Assembly: GCA_016871135.1 (NCBI GenBank)
Contig: VFZQ01000324.1
Coordinates: 1-6,355, forward strand
Length of the DNA: 6,355 bases
From: Acidobacteriota bacterium
GTDB taxonomy: Bacteria > Acidobacteriota > Terriglobia > Bryobacterales > Bryobacteraceae
Direction: 5' to 3'
A program made the translations under genes and the position numbers. The notes below the pieces were generated by a model. The model was not told the DNA's origin, did not search any database, and was given only the letters and a program-made list of their open reading frames with translations. How positions within the stretch are numbered: the stretch's first letter is position 1; every line of letters starts with the position of its first letter. Below, piece after piece: positions 1-4,447 of the stretch.

Positions 1-35
1 CTGGCAACATACCGCAAAGCGACGACGACTTTCAT
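1..35 (-). CDS. possible N-terminal fragment of a further minus-strand gene
   Basis: An ATG at 35 on the minus strand opens a frame that reads MKVVVALRYVA and leaves the window after 11 codons. A Met-Lys followed by a hydrophobic stretch is typical of a true protein start, and the ATG lies 50 nt past the stop of the minus-strand gene that ends at 86, in the same direction. Against it, the bases just upstream (GCCCAAAAAG) hold no good Shine-Dalgarno sequence, and 11 codons is too little to name a family. It could be the third gene of the same transcription unit, or chance. Confidence 0.3.
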   Translation of the reverse strand, partial: MKVVVALRYVA

Positions 36-45
36 CTTTTTGGGC

Positions 46-60
46 GGCCCGCCGCGGGCC
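46..60. repeat. perfect GC-rich hairpin after the minus-strand gene pair
   Basis: GGCCCG (46-51) and CGGGCC (55-60) form a perfect 6-bp stem around a 3-nt loop. A second, looser C/G pairing (CCC-TTGC-GGG) lies nearby at about 70-80. Both fall in the 3' untranslated stretch after the stop at 86-88. On the minus-strand transcript the stem is followed by an A-run and not by U residues, so it is not a canonical intrinsic terminator. It also sits about 10 nt ahead of the possible start at 35, so it could affect RNA stability or initiation. The stem is seen directly; any function is inference. Confidence 0.4.
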
Positions 61-85
61 ATTGGGGCTCCCTTGCGGGGGCGCG

Positions 86-1738
86 CTAGTTTTCGTCGAT
101 CTCTTTAGCGGTGATGAGCCGCACCTTCACCTGCCCGGTTTCGTTTTCGCCAACCTTCACGGTTGCCGTGCGATCGCGGAACCGTTCCCAGAAGGCGGGG
201 TCGGTGGTGGCGTCCGATGACTCTGTCTCTTCGAATGCCGCGACGCGGTAGGTGCCGGGGCGGAGGGAGGAGAGCGTAAAAGCCGTTGTTCCGCTGGTCA
301 GGGTTGTGCGCTTGCGGCGCCAGTTTTCGAAGCGCAGGGGCTGGTCTTCGAGCACGGCGTAGATGGTCGTGCGGGGCGTTTCGCTGGCCTGGCCTTCGAT
401 TGTTCCGGTGATCTTCGCCGGCTTGTTCGACAACACGACTTCCAGCGGTCCGGTGGTGGTCGCGAAGTCGATGTCGAGGCCTTGTAGCGGCTGGCCGGCG
501 GCGTAGATCTGTTTCACGATGATGCCGTCGCCGGCTTCGACGTTTAATGTCGACTGGTCGCGGGAGACGCCGTTCAAAGTGAAGAGATTGGCCTCGGTGA
601 CTTCGGCGCGGGAGCCGGGGCCGCCGAAACCCTGATCGCTGCCGAGCGACACGCGCGGCTTGTTGAAGGTGAAGGGCGGCTCGCCGTCGGCGCGGAGGCG
701 GCCATCGACCTTGAGCGGCGCGAGGGCGGTGACGGTGACGCCATTCACGTCGGTCTGGCCGACAGTGATCGAGGTGCGGCCGGTGACTTTGGGGCCGCCG
801 CGGTCAAATTGATTCACCACGATCTGATACTCGCCGGGGCGGATGTTTCGGAACGTAAAGCTGCCGTCGGGGCCGATGTTCGCTCCGCCGCCGCCGGGGC
901 CACGGAAGCCGAATCCCGACGATGCTTGCGCGGCGGGGATAAGCGACAGACGAGCGGAGCGGTCGGCGGCGTTTTCGCCGGTTACTCGGCCGCTGACTTT
1001 GACGACGGTCGAGCGTTGGATGCGGATTTCGGCGGCACCGCGTTCGTCGCCGGGATTCACGCGGACGATGGCGGCGGCGTTGATATCGGTCGTCGCGGGG
1101 AAGTAGGTGGGGGCTTCGGCGGTGACGCGGCCGTCGACCTTTTCGGTGAGCAGTTCATCGCGGGAGGCGAGACGGCTGGCGAGGATGCGGTAGCCGCCGG
1201 GCGGGAGTTTAGCGATGCGGAATTCGCCTTTGTCATCGGACATGGCGGAGTACGATCCGCCCCGGCGCGTGGTGCGGACGGGGAGCACTTGGACGGAGGC
1301 GTGTTCGACGGGCTCGCCGGCTTCGTCGACGATGCGGCTGGTGATGACGGCCTGCTTCTGCATGGTCACGTCGAGACCGGTGCGGTTGTCTTCGGCGGCG
1401 AGGTCGACGGCATCACCCCAACTAGAAGCGCTCTTGCCGCGATAGGATCCTCGTACGTAACCGGCTTTTTCGGCGGTGATCCAGTACTTGCCTTTGGGCA
1501 TCTCGCGGATGACGAAGGCGCCGTCGTCGCCGGTCATGGCGCGGCGGGAGCGGCCGTTGTTTCCCTCCGTCGTTGCGGTGACGACGGCACGGCGGACGGG
1601 TTCGCCGGTGGCGCCGTCGGTGACGCGGCCGGCCATGGTGGCGATGCCGGCGGGTTGCGCCTGCTGCTGCTGTTGTGGCGGACGCTGGCCGAGGGCGAGG
1701 CCCGCGGCCACGATGAATACGCTAGATTCTTGAATCAA
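86..1738 (-). CDS. secreted carboxypeptidase-regulatory-like repeat protein (downstream paralogue)
   Basis: This 550-residue protein has a weak hydrophobic leader (about residues 6-17, VFIVAAGLALG, with no basic n-region), then a Gln run (22-26) and five beta-sandwich-type repeats at roughly 35-127, 131-240, 246-340, 342-437 and 441-545. The first two show the signature of carboxypeptidase-regulatory/Cna-B-like domains: G-R-V-T-D-x-x-T-G-E-P-V near the start, and D-D-x-G-x-F-x-I-x-x-(L/M)-P-x-G-x-Y at the end (G70-Y85 and D168-Y183). Such domains are non-catalytic modules of exported proteins. No peptidase, TonB-receptor or anchor domain is seen, so the ligand is unknown. The start is a TTG at 1738, which overlaps the end of the upstream gene by 17 nt. 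A GGA lies 4 nt before it, and no ATG is available between it and the in-frame stop at 1775-1777. A GTG at 1711 is the alternative. It is a clear paralogue of its neighbour and is probably co-transcribed and translationally coupled with it. Confidence 0.88.
   Translation of the reverse strand: MIQESSVFIVAAGLALGQRPPQQQQQAQPAGIATMAGRVTDGATGEPVRRAVVTATTEGNNGRSRRAMTGDDGAFVIREMPKGKYWITAEKAGYVRGSYRGKSASSWGDAVDLAAEDNRTGLDVTMQKQAVITSRIVDEAGEPVEHASVQVLPVRTTRRGGSYSAMSDDKGEFRIAKLPPGGYRILASRLASRDELLTEKVDGRVTAEAPTYFPATTDINAAAIVRVNPGDERGAAEIRIQRSTVVKVSGRVTGENAADRSARLSLIPAAQASSGFGFRGPGGGGANIGPDGSFTFRNIRPGEYQIVVNQFDRGGPKVTGRTSITVGQTDVNGVTVTALAPLKVDGRLRADGEPPFTFNKPRVSLGSDQGFGGPGSRAEVTEANLFTLNGVSRDQSTLNVEAGDGIIVKQIYAAGQPLQGLDIDFATTTGPLEVVLSNKPAKITGTIEGQASETPRTTIYAVLEDQPLRFENWRRKRTTLTSGTTAFTLSSLRPGTYRVAAFEETESSDATTDPAFWERFRDRTATVKVGENETGQVKVRLITAKEIDEN
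1661..1675 (-). repeat. short CAG/CAA trinucleotide run (five Gln)
   Basis: One CAA and four CAG codons encode Gln 22-26 of the downstream repeat protein, just after its hydrophobic leader. The run is short and in frame. It probably makes a flexible linker after the signal peptide and could vary in length between strains. Confidence 0.6.
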
Positions 1739-3299
1739 AGATTCCAGTGATAGGACGTAAGGAAACGGGAACCGTTACGCCTTCGGCGAGAGTGACTTCG
1801 GTCGCCTTGGCGGCGAGTTTGGCGGCGTTATCGGGGTCGAGTGTGAGTTCCATGAGGTCCTGGGGCACGACGAATACCTTGTATTTGGCGGCGCGTAGGT
1901 TGGGGATTTGGAACTTGTTGTCGCGGACGGGCGCGGATTTGGTGCGGACGCCGAGGAGGACGGGCGAGAGGGGTTCGTCGTCGATTTCGATGGCGACTGC
2001 CATGAGTCTGGCGGCGCGGTCTTCGGACGATTCGACCGTGCCGTCGATACGCGCGGGTTTGTTGTGGAGGGTGATCTCGATGGGCACGGGCCCGGCGGAG
2101 AGATCGACGATCATGGAGGGTGCGGGCTGGCCGGCTTGCGTGATCGACCGCACGACCCAACCGCCGGGCGCGGTGACGTTGATGTAGTGGCGGCCGGGGG
2201 TTATGCGCTCCAAAGTGAAAGTCCCGTCGGGGCGGACTTGGCCGACTCCGCCCGCGGCAAAGTTGCCACCGACGGCGAGGAAGCCGACCTGCGCGTTGGG
2301 GGCTTTGGTATCGGGGTCGCGGCGGAGTTTGCCTTCGATTTTGAGGAAGGGCCGGAGGGCGAGGGCGATGTCGTCGAGATCGGTTTGGCCAACGCGGAGA
2401 CGGCTGGTGGCGACGGAGTGTTGGGTGGTGGCGGTGAGGATGTATTCGCCGGGGCGAACGGAGTCGAGGACAAATCGTCCGGAGGCTTGGGGATTGACGG
2501 AGGTGGAGCTATGGCGGGCGCCGGCGCTGGCGTCGCCACGGGGATCGACTGGCTGGACGTTGACTTGTACGTAGTCTTCCTTTCCGATCTCGCCCGACAC
2601 GGTTCCGCTGATTCGCACGACGGTGGTTCGTTGGAGGCGGATGTCGACGCCGGCGCGATCCTCGCCGGGGCCGACGCGGATTTCGGCGGCTTGCGAGGGC
2701 TCGGTGGCGCTGGGGTAGTAGGTCGGCGAGTAGACCTGGCGCTGGCCGGATGAGGGATCGAGGGTCGCGGCGCCCATGCGGCCGCCAATGACGAGGATGC
2801 GATAGTTGCCGGCGGGGAGTTTGGCGATGCGAAACTCGCCGCGGTCGTCGGTTTGGACGCCGGGACCGCCGAAGGCTTGGCGGCCGCGTTTCATGCCAAG
2901 GACTTGGACGTGGGCTTGTTCGACGGGTTCGCCGTCGGCATCGAGGACGCGGCCTCGGATGACGGCTTGGGGGGTGAGGACGATGTCTTTGCCTGTGGTG
3001 GTTTCGCCGGGTTTTACGTCTTGGACTTCGTTGCGGGTGGGGTCGGAGGTGTAGCCGGGGCGGTCGGCGGTGACGGAGTAGCGCCCGGCGGGGAGGGCGG
3101 GGAAGTGGAAGACGCCTTCCTCGTTGGTGCGGGTTTCGAGATGGGTGGATTGGGTCTGGGTGTTGAGGCGATAGGCTACGATGCGCGCGCGGGGGATGGG
3201 CGCTTTGGTCAGCGAGTCGACGACCTTGCCAGTGAGGGCGGCTGGAGACTGCGCGGCGGCAATGAGCACGGCCACGCTACAGTGAAAGAGCAGTGCAAT
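1722..3299 (-). CDS. secreted carboxypeptidase-regulatory-like repeat protein (upstream paralogue)
   Basis: Counted from 3299 this is a 525-residue protein with the same plan as the gene at 86-1738: a hydrophobic leader (ALLFHCSVAVLIAAAQ) and then five repeats at about 22-111, 113-224, 229-317, 319-412 and 416-515. Repeat 2 is nearly identical to its partner (GEPVEQAHVQVL; GEFRIAKLPAGNYRIL), and repeats 3 and 5 also match closely (TVVRISGTVSGE; HNKPARIDGTVE). It is probably exported, and its role is unknown. The start is uncertain. A GTG at 3404 opens the frame but has no Shine-Dalgarno sequence, lies 112 nt inside the ligase gene, and adds 35 Cys/Arg-rich residues. A strong AGGAG at 3305-3309 points instead to a rare start, ATT at 3299 or CTG at 3293. 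A GTG at 3275 would leave only a very short leader. The stop at 1722-1724 lies inside the next gene. Confidence 0.87.
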   Translation of the reverse strand: MALLFHCSVAVLIAAAQSPAALTGKVVDSLTKAPIPRARIVAYRLNTQTQSTHLETRTNEEGVFHFPALPAGRYSVTADRPGYTSDPTRNEVQDVKPGETTTGKDIVLTPQAVIRGRVLDADGEPVEQAHVQVLGMKRGRQAFGGPGVQTDDRGEFRIAKLPAGNYRILVIGGRMGAATLDPSSGQRQVYSPTYYPSATEPSQAAEIRVGPGEDRAGVDIRLQRTTVVRISGTVSGEIGKEDYVQVNVQPVDPRGDASAGARHSSTSVNPQASGRFVLDSVRPGEYILTATTQHSVATSRLRVGQTDLDDIALALRPFLKIEGKLRRDPDTKAPNAQVGFLAVGGNFAAGGVGQVRPDGTFTLERITPGRHYINVTAPGGWVVRSITQAGQPAPSMIVDLSAGPVPIEITLHNKPARIDGTVESSEDRAARLMAVAIEIDDEPLSPVLLGVRTKSAPVRDNKFQIPNLRAAKYKVFVVPQDLMELTLDPDNAAKLAAKATEVTLAEGVTVPVSLRPITGIFDSRI

Positions 3300-4339
3300 A
3301 CCCTCTCCTCGATACCTTGCACGACTTCGTCCGCGAAGGAATGTGCACGCGCCGGCGGCATCCGGAGCACCCGATTTGGATCTACAACTACAGCCAGAGG
3401 GCACAGTTTGAGTTTAGCGCCGAATCGTGGCCGGAGGCGCTGCGGGATGCGCGCGGGTTGGTGCTGGATGAAGAAGGGCACATCGTTGCGCGGGGATTGA
3501 AGAAGTTTTTCAACTTAAGCCAGCTGGTGACGCCGCCGAGCGGGCCCGCGGAATTTTTCGAAAAAGCGGATGGAAGTCTGATACTTCTGTTTAGTTATGA
3601 AGGCCAGCGGGTGGTCTCGACGCGCGGTGCTTTCGATTCGCCGCAGTCGCAGTGGGCCTCGGAACTTATCGCGGAGAAGTATGGCGAGTTAGTGCCGCCT
3701 TCCGGCGTGACTTACTGCCTGGAGGCGATTTATCCGGGGAATCGGATTGTGGTGGACTATGGCGGGCTGTCGGAGTTGGTGCTGTTGGCGGCGATAGATG
3801 CGTCGACTGGCACGGATGCGGATCATGCCCTGACGGAGTTACAGGGGCACTTTCGTTCGGCGCGGTTTTACGGGGTGTTGCCGCCGGGGGAGATACCGGT
3901 GGTTGAAGGCGAGGGATTCGTGCTGCGGTGGTCCGATGGCACGCGGGCGAAGGTCAAGCTGGACGAGTATGTGCGAATGCATCGAATGATTTATGGCACG
4001 TCGTCGAAGACTGTTTGGGCGATGCTGCGGGCGGGGGAGCGCCCGGAGGCGGCGACCGAGGGGTTGCCCGTGGGGATCGTCGAATGGGTGGCGCGATGCG
4101 CCGAGGAATTGCGGGGGGAGTTCGACCGGCGGCGGCGGGGGTTTGAAGCGCGGTATGCCGAGGCGGTGTCGAAGGGTTTGACGACGGCGACGCGGGCGGA
4201 GTTCGCCGCATGGGCGAAGACGCAGGAGCACGCGAAGGTGTATTTCATGCTGCTCGATGGCAAGGCGATCGACGATTTACTGTGGCGGATCATCGAGCCG
4301 GAGTTTTACCGCCCGAAGTGGGCCGAGGAGTTGGAATAA
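3293..4339 (+). CDS. T4 Rnl1-type ATP-dependent RNA ligase
   Basis: This 348-residue protein carries the nucleotidyltransferase motifs of the T4 RNA ligase 1 family in order. A family N-terminal block has RGLVLDEEG (54-62) and KKFFN (70-74). Motif I is K91-A-D-G94, and K91 is the expected AMP-accepting lysine. A motif Ia-like STRG is at 109-112. Motif III is E144 with NRIVVDY (150-156), motif IV is EGFVL (207-211), and motif V is KVKLDEYV (220-227). A C-terminal domain (about 232-348) ends with a D-G-K...LLWRIIEPEF segment. Such enzymes join a 5'-phosphate to a 3'-OH in RNA through enzyme-AMP and RNA-adenylate steps; in phage T4 the role is tRNA repair. All catalytic motifs look intact and the length is near the 374 residues of T4 Rnl1. 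The start is a GTG at 3293, because the conserved-looking PLLDTLHDFVREG precedes the only early ATG (3341); its ribosome site is weak. No kinase/phosphatase or nuclease partner is visible, so the cellular substrate is unknown. Confidence 0.92.
   Translation: MQYPLLDTLHDFVREGMCTRRRHPEHPIWIYNYSQRAQFEFSAESWPEALRDARGLVLDEEGHIVARGLKKFFNLSQLVTPPSGPAEFFEKADGSLILLFSYEGQRVVSTRGAFDSPQSQWASELIAEKYGELVPPSGVTYCLEAIYPGNRIVVDYGGLSELVLLAAIDASTGTDADHALTELQGHFRSARFYGVLPPGEIPVVEGEGFVLRWSDGTRAKVKLDEYVRMHRMIYGTSSKTVWAMLRAGERPEAATEGLPVGIVEWVARCAEELRGEFDRRRRGFEARYAEAVSKGLTTATRAEFAAWAKTQEHAKVYFMLLDGKAIDDLLWRIIEPEFYRPKWAEELE
3301..3311 (-). promoter_or_regulatory. strong ribosome binding site for the upstream repeat-protein gene
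   Basis: The minus strand reads CGAGGAGAGGG here. AGGAG (3309-3305) lies 5 nt before an in-frame ATT (3299) and 11 nt before an in-frame CTG (3293). It is the best Shine-Dalgarno match near this gene and is the reason for preferring a start here over the unsupported GTG at 3404. The site lies inside the first codons of the divergent RNA ligase gene, so these bases serve two purposes if both calls are right. Confidence 0.5.
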
Positions 4340-4399
4340 CCCGTTGTGGTGGATTTCAACCAGTCCGGTTGCGTTGTAAAGCGTTGATTCCGAGTGGCT

Positions 4400-4405
4400 T
4401 ATGAT
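4400..4405 (+). promoter_or_regulatory. candidate -10 element for the FecR-like gene
   Basis: TATGAT resembles a sigma-70 -10 hexamer and would place a transcript start about 36 nt before the ATG at 4448. The -35 match is poor: TTGTAA at 4374-4379 would need a 20-nt spacer, and TTGATT at 4384-4389 only 10 nt. It is offered as a weak candidate only. Confidence 0.22.
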
Positions 4406-4433
4406 TTGGCTCGTCACTTGCACTGTTTGGAGT

Positions 4434-4438
4434 GGGAG
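4434..4438 (+). promoter_or_regulatory. ribosome binding site for the FecR-like gene
   Basis: GGGAG is followed 9 nt later by the ATG at 4448. This supports that start, which is also the one that gives a complete signal peptide. Confidence 0.65.
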
Positions 4439-4447
4439 CAAACCACC

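Larger units (their letters stand above)
4340..4447. other. intergenic gap between ligase and FecR-like gene
   Basis: This 108-nt gap is more AT-rich than the flanking genes. CAACC (4357-4361) and GGTTG (4367-4371) could form a 5-bp hairpin with a 5-nt loop, but no T-run follows, so it is a poor terminator candidate. The gap is long enough for the FecR-like gene to have its own promoter. Confidence 0.5.

Noticed and set aside
809..1750. 313-codon plus-strand open frame opposite the downstream repeat protein
   Set aside because: Its Gly/Ala/Asp/Val-rich product has no domain features and is the expected mirror of a GC-rich gene; the minus-strand frame shows clear repeat-domain motifs.
1908..2753. 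281-codon plus-strand open frame opposite the upstream repeat protein
   Set aside because: Low-complexity Gly/Asp/Val/Ala composition, no signal peptide or motif, and fully inside a well-supported minus-strand gene.
3209..3481. Minus-strand 90-codon frame, with a TTG at 3298 well spaced from AGGAG
   Set aside because: From that TTG the product (MHCSFTVAWPCSLPP...) lacks a leader-like pattern and stops soon; the neighbouring frame leads directly into the repeat domains. A sequencing error joining the two frames cannot be fully excluded.
4357..4371. CAACC/GGTTG hairpin as a terminator for the ligase gene
   Set aside because: Only 5 bp long with no following T-run; too weak to call.
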